Source: Actinomycetota bacterium (GTDB taxonomy: Bacteria; Actinomycetota; Acidimicrobiia; Acidimicrobiales; Ilumatobacteraceae). From it: a stretch of 48,339 bases of DNA. This document shows, piece by piece, positions 33,485-42,283 of the stretch. The stretch is taken from assembly GCA_009919275.1 (NCBI GenBank), contig RGCG01000007.1, forward strand, positions 1 through 48,339. The letters are read 5' to 3'. Within the stretch, counting starts at the first letter, position 1, and each line of letters begins with the position of its first letter. The notes beneath the pieces are model-generated. The model saw nothing but the letters and a program-made list of their open reading frames with translations. It searched no databases and was not told where the DNA came from. The translations under genes and the position numbers were made by a program.

Positions 33485-34777
33485 CTACGGCAAGACCCGC
33501 AAAAGGTGACCTCTCGCCTCGCCCACCACGTAGAGCGAACCCGTGACAAGGATTGCATCGTCGGAACCGGCATCGGAAAGCGCGCGATTGCACGCCTCGC
33601 CCACCGACTCACGCACGACGACATCGTCACAACCCATGTTGCGGGCGACTTCGGCAAGCGACTCTGCAGACAGGCCTCGCGGACTCGGAGCGGTGCAGCA
33701 AATCACTTGGTCGAACTCATCGGCGCGAAGCGCCGAGAGAAGCGCGAGAGGATCGCGACTGCGCAGAGTACCGACGACGAGACGGCGCGAACCCACGGGA
33801 TCAAAGTCGGCAAAGAACACCTCGGCACACACATCGGCTCCCGCAGGATTGTGCGCACCGTCGATGATGACGAGAGGTTGGTGGTGGAGAACCTCGAACC
33901 GCCCCGGCATCGAGACCAATGAAAGGCCCTCTTCGAGAACGCTTCTGTCGAGTCCATGACCGAAGAAGGCCTCGACGGCTGCGATTGCCACGCTCGCGTT
34001 GTCTCCTTGGTGACGTCCGTGAAGGGGAACGAAAACATCGGCGTACTGATCGAACGCCGTACGCACCTCGATGACACGGCCGCCAAGCGCAAGATGGTTG
34101 TCGATGCAGTCGAAGTGCTCGCCCCGCCTCACCGCGGTGGGTGCCGCTGAATCGAAGAACGCGGAGAGCTCGGGCGTCACATCGCCGATGACGGCAACGG
34201 AATCGTTCTTCACGATCCCGACCTTTTCGCGCGCGATGTCGAGAACCGTCGGACCCGCATATTCGGTGTGGTCGAGCGCAATGTTGGTGATGACTGCAAC
34301 GTCGGACTCGACAACGTTCGTCGCATCCCAACGACCCAGCATCCCCACTTCGATCACCGCCACGTCGACCGGTGCATCGGAAAAGCACCGAAACGCCGCG
34401 GCCGTGAGAATTTCAAAGAACGAAGGTCGAACCCCGGCCAAGCCCTCGGCATCGGCCACTGCAGCGATGTTCTCGGCGAAGGATTCGTCATCGACGGGTG
34501 CTCCGTCGATGAGGATCCGCTCGTTGATCCGCTCGAGATGGGGACTGGCGTATGTGCCGACCCGCAACCCGTGGGCCATCAACAACTTGGTGATGATCTG
34601 GGACGTCGAGCCCTTGCCATTCGTCCCCGTGACGTGAACCACCCGGTAGTCGCGCTGGGGCTCACCCATGATCGACGTGAGCGCCGTGATGTTGCGCAAC
34701 GATGGCTCGTCGACCCGACCCATCCGTTCGTAGCTGGCGTGCTCATCAAGGTACGCCAACGCCTCGGCGTAGTTCAT
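33485..34777 (-). CDS. folC: folylpolyglutamate / dihydrofolate synthase
   Basis: A 430-aa Mur-ligase-type enzyme. The P-loop is VTGTNGKGSTSQI, followed by GTYASPHLERINERI, EVGMLGRWDATN (metal and substrate residues), NIALDHTEYAG, and VIDGAHNPAGAD of the C-terminal domain. It adds glutamate to reduced folates. ATG 34777 is used; the first ~25 residues (ALAYLDEHASYERMG) match the usual FolC N-terminal helix. It lies 12 bp after the broken clpX gene. Confidence 0.93.
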   Translation of the reverse strand: MNYAEALAYLDEHASYERMGRVDEPSLRNITALTSIMGEPQRDYRVVHVTGTNGKGSTSQIITKLLMAHGLRVGTYASPHLERINERILIDGAPVDDESFAENIAAVADAEGLAGVRPSFFEILTAAAFRCFSDAPVDVAVIEVGMLGRWDATNVVESDVAVITNIALDHTEYAGPTVLDIAREKVGIVKNDSVAVIGDVTPELSAFFDSAAPTAVRRGEHFDCIDNHLALGGRVIEVRTAFDQYADVFVPLHGRHQGDNASVAIAAVEAFFGHGLDRSVLEEGLSLVSMPGRFEVLHHQPLVIIDGAHNPAGADVCAEVFFADFDPVGSRRLVVGTLRSRDPLALLSALRADEFDQVICCTAPSPRGLSAESLAEVARNMGCDDVVVRESVGEACNRALSDAGSDDAILVTGSLYVVGEARGHLLRVLP

Positions 34778-34789
34778 GTGACTCCGCTG

Positions 34790-35990
34790 CTACGACGCCG
34801 CGCGACGCTGGCGCGGCGAGCGCGAGTTCCCGCGCATGACGACGAGCGGGGCGGCCTTGTCTTTCACCGATTGCTCGGTGATGACGACCTTCGCAACGTC
34901 TCCCTTGCCGGGAATGTCGAACATCGTGTTGAGGAGCACCTCTTCGAGTATGGCCCGCAGGCCGCGCGCTCCGGTTCCCCGTTCAAGGGCAAGGTCGGCG
35001 ATCGAGCCGAGCGCCGTGGGGTCGACTTCGAGTTCGACGTCTTCGAACTCGAAGAATTTCGCGTACTGCTTGATGAGAGCGTTTTTCGGCTCGGTGAGGA
35101 TGTTCATCAGTGCGTCACGATCGAGGCTGTGCACGGCGCCGACCATCGGCAAACGCCCGACGAATTCGGGGATCATGCCGAACTTCAACAGGTCTTCCGG
35201 CAGGACCTGCGAAAAGAGTTGGCCCGGGTCTTTCTCGGCCTTCGAACGCACCGAAGCGTTGAAGCCAATCCCCTTGTGGCCGATGCGTGATTCGATGATG
35301 CTGTCGAGGCCCGCAAACGCGCCACCACAAATGAAGAGCACGTTCGTCGTGTCGATTTGAATGAACTCTTGGTGCGGATGCTTACGGCCCCCCTGCGGCG
35401 GCACGGATGCAACGGTTCCTTCGAGAATCTTGAGGAGCGCCTGCTGAACACCCTCACCCGACACGTCGCGGGTGATCGACGGGTTCTCGCTCTTGCGCGC
35501 GACCTTGTCGATTTCGTCGATGTAGATGATGCCGGTCTCGGCCTTCTTCACGTCGAAATCGGCGGCCTGAAGCAACTTGAGGAGGATGTTCTCGACGTCC
35601 TCGCCCACGTACCCGGCCTCGGTGAGGGCGGTGGCATCGGCGATTGCAAAAGGCACGTTGAGCATGCGCGCAAGGGTCTGGGCGAGATGGGTCTTGCCAC
35701 AGCCCGTGGGGCCGAGCAGAAGGATGTTGCTCTTCTGCAGTTCGACTTCGTCGCGCCGCGTCGCACCTTGATTGAGCTGGTACTGAATGCGGCGGTAGTG
35801 ATTGAACACCGCGACGGCGAGAACCTTTTTCGCCTGTTCCTGCCCGACGACGTACTCGTCGAGGAAGGCGCGGATTTCGTGAGGGGTCGGAAGTTCCTCG
35901 AAGCGAACGTCACCGGTGTCGGCGAATCTTCTGCGACTTGCCGCAGAACGAGCACTTCAGCAATTCTCCCGAATCACCGAATTTGGCCAC
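34790..35990 (-). pseudogene. clpX: clpX, AAA+ unfoldase subunit of ClpXP: zinc domain internally deleted, frame broken
   Basis: GTG 35990, with AGGAGG upstream, starts a perfect ClpX N-terminus ([20 protein letters not shown]). After residue ~21 the frame runs into a stop at 35910-35912. One frame over, from ~35926, ClpX resumes as [20 protein letters not shown] and continues intact: Walker A GPTGCGKT, Walker [10 protein letters not shown], sensor and RYGRK-like GTGARGLR, to the end at 34790. Compared with the family, about 29 residues are gone. They include the second zinc-ligand pair (CDEC) and the GPGVYIC segment. The AAA+ half alone has no good start; a GTG at 35809 would cut into the ATPase domain. 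ClpX unfolds substrates for ClpP, encoded just upstream. Loss would be drastic, so an assembly error must be considered. Confidence 0.8.
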
Positions 35991-36011
35991 GCGGCCCTCC
36001 TCTGAAACGTG

Positions 36012-36653
36012 TCAGCGGATCGGCCCGGTTCGGTCGGTCAGCTGGCGACTTGAAATGACATCATCGATGATGCCATACGCAAGTGCCTCAGGTGCTTCCA
36101 TTACGAAGTCGCGGTCGGTGTCGGCGTGGACACGGTCGATCGGCTGTCCGGTGTGATTTGAAAGGATTTCCTCGAGAAGGTCGCGCATTCTGAGGATTTC
36201 GCGGGCCGCGATCTCGAGGTCGGTGACCTGCGCATAGCCAACCTGCCCGTAGGGCTGGTGGAGAAGAACCCGGGAGTGCGGCAGGGCGAGACGCTTCCCC
36301 TTGGTGCCCGCCGCCAACAGGACCGCTGCCGCCGATGCAGCCTGCCCGAGACAGATGGTGGCGATGTCGTTCTTGATGAACTGCATCGTGTCGTAGATGG
36401 CGAACAACGCGGTGATGTCGCCACCGGGGCTGTTGATGTAGATGTTGATGTCCTTGTCGGGGTTTTCACTCTCGAGGTGGATCAACTGCGCGCAGATGAG
36501 GTTGGCAATGGTGTCGTCGATCGGCGTCCCGAGGAAGATGATGTTTTCCTTGAGCAGGCGGCTGTACAGGTCGTAGACCCGTTCGCCGCGGCTGGTTTGT
36601 TCGGTGACGTTGGGAACGTAGTAGTTGCGGAACTGGTGCGACACGTTGATCAT
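36012..36653 (-). CDS. clpP: ATP-dependent Clp protease proteolytic subunit
   Basis: A 213-aa serine peptidase with the complete triad: Ser107 (GQAASAAA), His132 (VLLHQPYG) and Asp182 (TDRDFVM). It also carries [17 protein letters not shown]. It forms the 14-subunit degradation chamber served by ClpX or ClpC. ATG 36653 overlaps the tig stop by 4 bp (ATGA), and the clpX GTG follows 21 bp after its stop, so tig-clpP-clpX is one coupled unit. Actinobacteria often have two clpP genes in tandem; only one is here. Confidence 0.95.
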   Translation of the reverse strand: MINVSHQFRNYYVPNVTEQTSRGERVYDLYSRLLKENIIFLGTPIDDTIANLICAQLIHLESENPDKDINIYINSPGGDITALFAIYDTMQFIKNDIATICLGQAASAAAVLLAAGTKGKRLALPHSRVLLHQPYGQVGYAQVTDLEIAAREILRMRDLLEEILSNHTGQPIDRVHADTDRDFVMEAPEALAYGIIDDVISSRQLTDRTGPIR

Positions 36654-38026
36654 TCTGCCCCGTGGGAGTGACCATCTTCGCCATCGTGCGCGTGATCGTG
36701 AGAATGGTCATGGTCGTGACCCAGAACGTGTTCGCGGTCGAGCTCTTTGCCGTTGGTGTCGACCATTGTGACGTTGTGCAACAGCCAGTCGAGGGCCTTG
36801 GACTTCGCGATCTGTGACGCCAAGTCGGCAACGGCATCGTTCTTTTCGTAGACCTTGCGCACCTGAGTCGGCTTTTGGTTCACCCGCATCGCGATCCGCT
36901 GGTATTCGAGCTCGATGTCTTCGTCGGTTGCGGCAAGCCCTTCGGCCACCACGATCGCCCGCAGCGCAAGGTCGACCTTGACCGCCTTCTGCGACTGCTC
37001 TTTCAACGCGTCGACGAACTGATTCGTGTCTTGCCCGGTCGCCGACAACCACTGGTCGAGCGCGATGCCCTGGGCCTGGAACTGCTGCACGGTGTTCTGA
37101 ACCCGGGCCTGAAGATCGCTGTTGACCATGGACTCGGGAGCGTCGATGTCGACAAGAGCGGCGAGGGATTCGCTCGCTTTGTCGATGAGGACGTTGCGCG
37201 CCTGGTTCAGCTTCATCTCCGAGATGCGCGCCGCGACGGCCTCGCGCCATGCAGCAACGGTGTCGTGCTCGGCGACGTGTTCGGCCACCCAGGCATCGGA
37301 AAGGTCGGCGAGTTCGAGGACCTGCACCCGCTGCACCGTGACCTCGAAGTCGGCGGATTGCTCGGTGCCGTTCGGCGTCGCCGTGAACTTCAGCTGCGCG
37401 CCCTTGACGGCGCCGGTGACTTCGTCGTCGAATGTGGGCGCAACCCAGCCGCGACCGATCTCGTAGACCCAGTCGTCGGTGTTGAGACCAGGAACCGGCT
37501 CGCCATCGCGCAGGCCCTGCAGGTCGAGGGTCACAAAGTCGCCGGTCTGCGACGGACGGTCGACATCGACCAGGTTGCCGTGGCGACGGCGTTCGGCGTT
37601 CACAACCTCGTCGATCTCTTCGTCGGAGGCCTCGATAGGAGCGAGCTCGATGCGCAGACCTTGGTAGCCGGGAACGGTGATGACGGGACGCACCTCGCAC
37701 GTCGCGTCGAACGCAACGGGTCCGTCCTCCTCGCCCGAGACCAACTTGACGTCGGGCGTGGCGATGAGATCGATGTCGTGCTCGCGGACGGCTTTCGACA
37801 GATAAAGAGGTACGGAATCCTGGATCGCCTGCTGGCGGGCGGCGGCCAGGCCGATGCGGGCCTCGAGCAGCTTGCGCGGAGCCTTGCCCGCGCGGAACCC
37901 CGGCATCCTCACTTCGTGGGCGATCTTCTTGAAGGCCAAGTCGATGCTCGCGTCGAATTCGGCGTCGTCGAGCTCGACGGTGAGCTTCACCTTGTTGTCG
38001 TCGAGGGGTTCAAGAGTCGTTTTCAC
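36650..38026 (-). CDS. tig: trigger factor with His-rich C-terminal tail
   Basis: A 458-aa ribosome-associated chaperone. The N-terminal ribosome-binding domain has the signature [20 protein letters not shown] (residues ~39-58; canonical GFRxGK). The PPIase domain spans ~150-240 ([14 protein letters not shown]), with the helical C-terminal chaperone arms after it. The last ~25 residues are a His/Asp-rich tail ([20 protein letters not shown]) that could bind Ni or Zn, recalling SlyD-like tails. It is the first gene of the tig-clpP-clpX unit, divergent from a small plus-strand gene. ATG 38026 gives the normal [17 protein letters not shown] start. Confidence 0.94.
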   Translation of the reverse strand: MKTTLEPLDDNKVKLTVELDDAEFDASIDLAFKKIAHEVRMPGFRAGKAPRKLLEARIGLAAARQQAIQDSVPLYLSKAVREHDIDLIATPDVKLVSGEEDGPVAFDATCEVRPVITVPGYQGLRIELAPIEASDEEIDEVVNAERRRHGNLVDVDRPSQTGDFVTLDLQGLRDGEPVPGLNTDDWVYEIGRGWVAPTFDDEVTGAVKGAQLKFTATPNGTEQSADFEVTVQRVQVLELADLSDAWVAEHVAEHDTVAAWREAVAARISEMKLNQARNVLIDKASESLAALVDIDAPESMVNSDLQARVQNTVQQFQAQGIALDQWLSATGQDTNQFVDALKEQSQKAVKVDLALRAIVVAEGLAATDEDIELEYQRIAMRVNQKPTQVRKVYEKNDAVADLASQIAKSKALDWLLHNVTMVDTNGKELDREHVLGHDHDHSHDHAHDGEDGHSHGAE

Positions 38027-38094
38027 AGGCTGTCGAGTGTACCCATTCGTCCCGAAAGTGGGCTTTGGACGGGACCATCGGCAAAGATGGAGTC

Positions 38095-38361
38095 ATGCCG
38101 TTCTGGAAGCCACACGCCCTCGCCAAGCCGCACGCCGACCAAATCAACCTGCGTCTCGGCGACCGCGTCGTCGCCACCGTCGACCTCGACGGCGCCCCGG
38201 CTGGAACCGAGGGCAAAGTGATTCTCGCGAACGGCTTCAACTGGCAGCGCTACCGGGTCTTGTTTGCCAACGGAGTCGAAATCGGCGACCTCGATTCGCG
38301 ACAGATCGCCGCGACGGGTCGCACCGCCAAGCGCCTTGCTCGCATCGCGAAGCGGGGATGA
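38095..38361 (+). CDS. small beta-rich protein (88 aa), function unknown
   Basis: It starts MPFWKPHALAKPHADQINLR at ATG 38095; a further upstream ATG at 38065 is possible but would crowd the tig promoter. The middle part (GDRVVATVDLDGAPAGTEGK, then VILANGFNWQRYRVLFANGV) resembles a KOW/SH3-like beta barrel by pattern of Gly-Asp and hydrophobic residues. The basic C-terminus (GRTAKRLARIAKRG) could contact nucleic acid. The last codons and the stop form the first unit of a 20-bp tandem repeat. Family not recognised with certainty. Confidence 0.6.
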   Translation: MPFWKPHALAKPHADQINLRLGDRVVATVDLDGAPAGTEGKVILANGFNWQRYRVLFANGVEIGDLDSRQIAATGRTAKRLARIAKRG

Positions 38362-38426
38362 ACACAGCGAAGCGGGGATGAGCACAGCGAAGCGGGGATG
38401 AACACAGCGAAGCGGGGATGAACACG
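38347..38426 (+). repeat. 20-bp tandem repeat, 4 copies
   Basis: The unit AGCGGGGATGAACACAGCGA repeats four times (last copy incomplete), with one A-to-G change in the second copy. The first unit is the 3' end of the preceding gene including its TGA stop, so the array appears to have grown by duplication of the gene end. As 20 is not a multiple of three, copies do not extend the protein. The array ends 45 bp before tRNA-Pro. Confidence 0.95.
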
Positions 38427-38471
38427 ACCGCCCGTCGCCGTTTGCACCGCTAGCCTCAAGCTCAACTTCGC

Positions 38472-38545
38472 CGGGGAATGGCGCAGCTTGGTAGCGCGCC
38501 TGCTTTGGGAGCAGGAGGCCGGGGGTTCAAGTCCCCCTTCCCCGA
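38472..38545 (+). tRNA. tRNA-Pro(TGG)
   Basis: The cloverleaf has acceptor CGGGGAA/TTCCCCG, D-arm GCGCAGCTTGGTAGCGC, anticodon stem CCTGC/GCAGG with loop TTTGGGA (anticodon TGG), and T-arm GGGGG-TTCAAGT-CCCCC. The discriminator base is A. CCA is not encoded, unlike in the tRNA-Gly of this window. Confidence 0.95.
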
Positions 38546-38598
38546 CTCGAGAATTCTGGGAAATTTCTGCGGCTACGACCATCGGCAAGAATGACGTC

Positions 38599-39234
38599 AT
38601 GCCCGTACGCGTCGAAGTTGTTGCCCACCCACTCGTCCAGGATTCCCTTACGCGGGTGCGCGACAAGTCGACGCCCAATGCGCTCTTCCGTCAAGAGCTC
38701 GAGCGCGTCGGCATGCTGTTGCTTGTCGAGGCGACGCGTCGTCTCGCACTCACCGACGTCACGGTCGACACACCGCTCACCACGACGGCAGGCAAGACCC
38801 TCACCACTCAACCGGTCGTCATTCCGGTCCTGCGCGCCGGACTTGGCTTCGTGCACGCCGCCCAAGACTTGATGCCGAACGCGGACGTCGGATTCATCGG
38901 CATCAGCCGTGACGAAGCAACCTTCCAACCCAAGCCATACGTGAACAAACTTCCGGAAACACTTGCCGGTCGCCTGTGCATTGTCCTCGACCCGATGCTC
39001 GCCACGGGCGGATCACTAGCCCACACGTGTCGACTGCTTCTCGAACGCGGCGCCGACGGGCCCATCGTCGTGGTGTGCGCATTGGCCGCACCCGAAGGCA
39101 TCGCCTACCTCGAAAAAGAGGGCCTCGACCTCCTCATCTACACGGCATCGGTCGACGAACGCCTGAACGAGCATGCCTTCATCGTTCCGGGCCTCGGCGA
39201 CGCCGGCGACCGTCAATTTGGCGCGCCGCACTGA
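38599..39234 (+). CDS. upp: uracil phosphoribosyltransferase
   Basis: A 211-aa UPRTase that converts uracil and PRPP to UMP in pyrimidine salvage. It shows VVAHPLVQDSLTRVRDK at the N-terminus, PVVIPVLRAGLGFV, the PRPP loop LDPMLATGGS and the uracil-binding C-terminal PGLGDAGDRQFG. The ATG at 38599 is chosen because the protein then opens like the family; the frame upstream translates the tRNA-Pro. Likely monocistronic. Confidence 0.95.
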   Translation: MPVRVEVVAHPLVQDSLTRVRDKSTPNALFRQELERVGMLLLVEATRRLALTDVTVDTPLTTTAGKTLTTQPVVIPVLRAGLGFVHAAQDLMPNADVGFIGISRDEATFQPKPYVNKLPETLAGRLCIVLDPMLATGGSLAHTCRLLLERGADGPIVVVCALAAPEGIAYLEKEGLDLLIYTASVDERLNEHAFIVPGLGDAGDRQFGAPH

Positions 39235-39298
39235 CAGCGTCAAGCGGCCGTCTTCGTTGCAGGTGGCAACCTTGCGCGACTGTTCGATTGACGTTCCG

Positions 39299-39327
39299 TT
39301 GTCTCGTCACTGGAGTGGCAGTATTGT
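39299..39327 (+). promoter_or_regulatory. possible sigma-70-type promoter of the ABC importer operon
   Basis: TTGTCT (39299-39304) and TATTGT (39322-39327) are separated by 17 bp, matching -35 and -10 boxes at four of six positions each. They lie about 50 bp before the start codon of the solute-binding protein, in an otherwise empty 145-bp gap after upp. Matches are partial, so this is only a candidate. Confidence 0.4.
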
Positions 39328-39379
39328 GACAACAGGCACGCCGAACCCGGCGTGGCACACAACAAAAAGAGGGGAAACA

Positions 39380-41134
39380 ATGTCGATCAGAGCGACGAAG
39401 AGGCAGGGGCGTTCGCGCCGCTTGGCCCTCTTCACGGGCATCGCGATCGCGGCGTCGGTCATTCCGGCTGCGGCGCAAGCGTCTGCCAATTCTGCAGCCG
39501 CCGAAAAGCCGGTCCGTGGCGGGAACATCACCGCCGGGATTTTCGATCAGGTGCTCACAACCTGCTACTCGCCCAACGTGCCGAACTCGGCTCTCGGCGT
39601 TCTGAAAACCGTGTACGAGGGCCTCGTCGAGAAGAGCAGCGACGGCAAGTTCGTCCCCTTCCTCGCCAAGGCCATCACACCCAGTGCCGACTTCAAGACC
39701 TGGACCTTGAGCCTGCGCCCGGGAATCAAGTTCAGCAACGGCGAGCCACTTGACGCCGCGGCCGTTGTCTTGAACCTTCAGGCGCTGAACGGTGACTACT
39801 ACCTCAAGAACACGGCAACCGCCGTCCACACCGCTGGTTCGGGTATCCCCTTCACCGCCAACCTGCGCAAGGTCGAGGCCTCGGGTGCCGACGTCGTGAT
39901 GACGCTGTGGACCTCGCAGGTCGACTGGCTCGACACTCTGTACGCCTCGGGTCGCTTCTTCATGCGCGCCCCGTCGACCATCAAGAGCAAGGACGAGTGC
40001 GCCACCAAGGGCGTCGGCACCGGACCGTTCATGTTCGACACCGTCACCCCGACCAACGTCAAGGTGAAGCGCAACCCGAACTACTGGCGCAAGGACAAGG
40101 CCGGCACCCAGTTGCCGTACCTCGACTCGATCACTTTCGACGTTCAGCAGCAGCCCACCCAGCGCCTGAACGCGCTTCGCTCGGGCAAGTACGACGCCGC
40201 GCAGTTCACGAGCGCCGGCGAAGTAAAGCAGATCCTGTCCGTCAAGAGCTCGAACAACCTCGGCTCGGTCGACAGCAAGGACTCCTTCTACCCGACGTGG
40301 TGGCCGAACCAGGGAATCGAACCGTTCAACAACAAGAACGCTCGCCTTGCTTTCGCCCACGCATGGGACAACGCGTCGTACTACAAGTTGCGTAACTGCT
40401 TCAAGGGCAAGTGCCTTGGCAACATCCCAACTTCGATCGTTGGCAAGGACAACGTGATGTACAACACCAAGGGCTTCCTGAAGTTCGACATCAAGAAGTC
40501 GAAGGAGTACCAAGAGGCCTACAAGAAGGAAACCGGCAAGGACCTGACGTTCCAGATCAATGCGACGCTCAGCGATGAATCCCTGAACAACGCCAAGGCT
40601 GCGCAGCAGATCTTCGCCAAGGCCGGAATCACCACCACGATCAACCAGGAAGACGGTGCGACGCAGGTCGCCAATGCGTTCCCCGGTCTCGCCGCTGCTG
40701 CAGCGGGCAAGTTGAACCCGTACCAGGCCTACGCCGTTCTCCTCTTCGAAGGCGAGGGCACCGGCTTCATCCTGCCGTTCCTCCAGCAGAACGTGTTCAG
40801 CGAGCCCGGCAACAACGCCAAGACCGAGCGCAGCCCTCTCCTTCCGATCGCGGGCACCGCGCTCAATGTGACTCGCCACAAGGACACCGCCCTGACAGAT
40901 CTCCTGTACGCAGCAAAGCAGGACATCACGAAGGCGCGCCCGGCGAAGCTGAAGGCACTGACGAAGTACATCCAGGAGAACGCAGTCGTCGTACCGACGC
41001 CGACGCTCATGTACACCTACGGCTTCGGCAAGAAGCTCCGCGGATACGACACCTTCGAGCTGGCTGCAGGCAAGACCGGCATCCCGATGACCAACGCGGG
41101 CATCAACTGGACCGGCATTTGGGTGAGCAAGTAG
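39380..41134 (+). CDS. ABC transporter solute-binding protein, family 5 (peptide/nickel type)
   Basis: A 584-aa exported protein. Residues 1-36 form a signal peptide with a basic start, a hydrophobic core (LALFTGIAIAASVIPAAAQA) and an Ala-x-Ala-like cleavage site, without a lipobox Cys. The mature protein shows the SBP_bac_5 pattern: GGNITAGIFDQ, LKTVYEGLVE, FKTWTLSLRPGIKFSNGEPL, GTGPFMFDTV and VKVKRNPNYWRKDK. It captures oligopeptides or similar ligands for the permease that follows. AGAGGGG lies just before ATG 39380. A strong terminator follows the gene, so most transcripts may stop there, giving binding protein in excess. Confidence 0.93.
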   Translation: MSIRATKRQGRSRRLALFTGIAIAASVIPAAAQASANSAAAEKPVRGGNITAGIFDQVLTTCYSPNVPNSALGVLKTVYEGLVEKSSDGKFVPFLAKAITPSADFKTWTLSLRPGIKFSNGEPLDAAAVVLNLQALNGDYYLKNTATAVHTAGSGIPFTANLRKVEASGADVVMTLWTSQVDWLDTLYASGRFFMRAPSTIKSKDECATKGVGTGPFMFDTVTPTNVKVKRNPNYWRKDKAGTQLPYLDSITFDVQQQPTQRLNALRSGKYDAAQFTSAGEVKQILSVKSSNNLGSVDSKDSFYPTWWPNQGIEPFNNKNARLAFAHAWDNASYYKLRNCFKGKCLGNIPTSIVGKDNVMYNTKGFLKFDIKKSKEYQEAYKKETGKDLTFQINATLSDESLNNAKAAQQIFAKAGITTTINQEDGATQVANAFPGLAAAAAGKLNPYQAYAVLLFEGEGTGFILPFLQQNVFSEPGNNAKTERSPLLPIAGTALNVTRHKDTALTDLLYAAKQDITKARPAKLKALTKYIQENAVVVPTPTLMYTYGFGKKLRGYDTFELAAGKTGIPMTNAGINWTGIWVSK

Positions 41135-41163
41135 ACATCCACTGAACTGATCCACACGAAGTT

Positions 41164-41201
41164 GTGGGCGGGTCGCGAAAGCGACCCGCCCACTTTCGTT
41201 T
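41164..41201 (+). terminator. strong intrinsic terminator/attenuator after the binding-protein gene
   Basis: A perfect 13-bp stem GTGGGCGGGTCGC / GCGACCCGCCCAC with a GAAA loop (41164-41193) is followed by TTTCGTTT. It stands between the solute-binding-protein gene and the first permease gene, the usual site for partial termination that raises binding protein over permease. Confidence 0.88.
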
Positions 41202-41305
41202 ACAGACCACAACCACTTACCGCCGACAAGTAGTCCACGGACAACGTTTCTCTTTCGCCACGCGGGTCTTCGGCTAATGTCATGCGTCGGGGGGAGTTCC
41301 ACGGC

Positions 41306-42283
41306 ATGAAGGCCAGATCCACGAATGCAATCGAGGTCCTGAAGCGCCTCGTGCAACTTTTACTCGTCGTCATCGGCGCCACGTTTCTTCTGTCATTGCT
41401 GTTGCGCCTCTTGCCCGTCGGCCTGAAAGAGCTCTACGTCACCGGCCTCTTCGAAGAGGACCGTCAGCGTCAAATCAAAGAGCTCGGCCTCGACCGCAAC
41501 GCGTTCTCCTACTACTTCCACTGGCTCTGGGATTTTGTGCGCGGCGATTTCGGCCGCATCGTGCTTCCCGGTGGCGGAGGCGAAAGCGTTTCGAGCCACG
41601 TTGGTCGCGCACTTCCAAAGACACTGCAATTGGTTTTCTACACGCAGATCTTCGCCCTCGCGGTGGCCATTCCCCTCGGAATCTTCAGCGCATACCGCGC
41701 GGGCCGTCGCACCGACCGCTTCGTGTCGTACGGGCTCTTCACGGCAGCGTCGGTTCCGAACTTCGTGCTCGGCTTGTTGCTTGCCCTCATCGTCGGCGTG
41801 AAGCTCGAGTGGCTTCCTCCACTCGGGTACGTACCCATCTCGGAGAGCTTCGTGGATCACGTGCGCGGCATGGTTCTTCCCGTCCTCGCGCTGGGCATTC
41901 CGCTGATTGCTTCCTACACGCGCCTCCTTCGCACCGACGTCATCGCAACACTGCGCGAGGACTTCGTCACGATGGCTGTCGCAAAAGGTCTCAGCGATCG
42001 CCGCATCCTCTTCACTCACGTTCTACGACCCTCTTCGGTCACCCTCCTCACGTCGGCCGCCCTCAACATGGGGGCACTCATCGGCGGCTCGCTGGTGATC
42101 GAGCGTGTGTTCTCGATCCCGGGGCTCGGCACCGAAATCGGCTTGGCGATCTTCGGACGCCAGTACTTTGCGCTGCAGGCATACGTCGCACTCGTCGCAA
42201 TCGGGTACGTGGTCTTCAACTCCGTGATCGATGTTCTTGTCGGTTTCGTCGACCCTCGGACACGGGAGCGCCGCAGTGCTTAG
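41306..42283 (+). CDS. ABC transporter permease, DppB/OppB type
   Basis: A 325-aa inner-membrane permease with six helices. The first helix starts at ~15 (VQLLLVVIGATFLLSLLLRL). A long extracytoplasmic loop carries LGLDRNAFSYYFHWLWDFVR and GDFGRI. The EAA loop is REDFVTMAVAKGLSDRRILF, and the C-terminal helices include GSLVIERVFSIPGLG. ATG 41306 has GGGGAG nine bases upstream; an ATG at 41282 has none and would add eight residues. It overlaps the second permease gene by 8 bp. Confidence 0.92.
   Translation: MKARSTNAIEVLKRLVQLLLVVIGATFLLSLLLRLLPVGLKELYVTGLFEEDRQRQIKELGLDRNAFSYYFHWLWDFVRGDFGRIVLPGGGGESVSSHVGRALPKTLQLVFYTQIFALAVAIPLGIFSAYRAGRRTDRFVSYGLFTAASVPNFVLGLLLALIVGVKLEWLPPLGYVPISESFVDHVRGMVLPVLALGIPLIASYTRLLRTDVIATLREDFVTMAVAKGLSDRRILFTHVLRPSSVTLLTSAALNMGALIGGSLVIERVFSIPGLGTEIGLAIFGRQYFALQAYVALVAIGYVVFNSVIDVLVGFVDPRTRERRSA

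Noticed and set aside
38347-38426. CRISPR-like array
   Set aside because: Direct head-to-tail 20-bp repeats without spacers; no cas genes in the window.
39179-41356. A 725-codon open frame on the minus strand antisense to the solute-binding protein gene
   Set aside because: Its translation has no recognisable domain and mirrors the codon bias of the sense gene, which clearly matches a known family.
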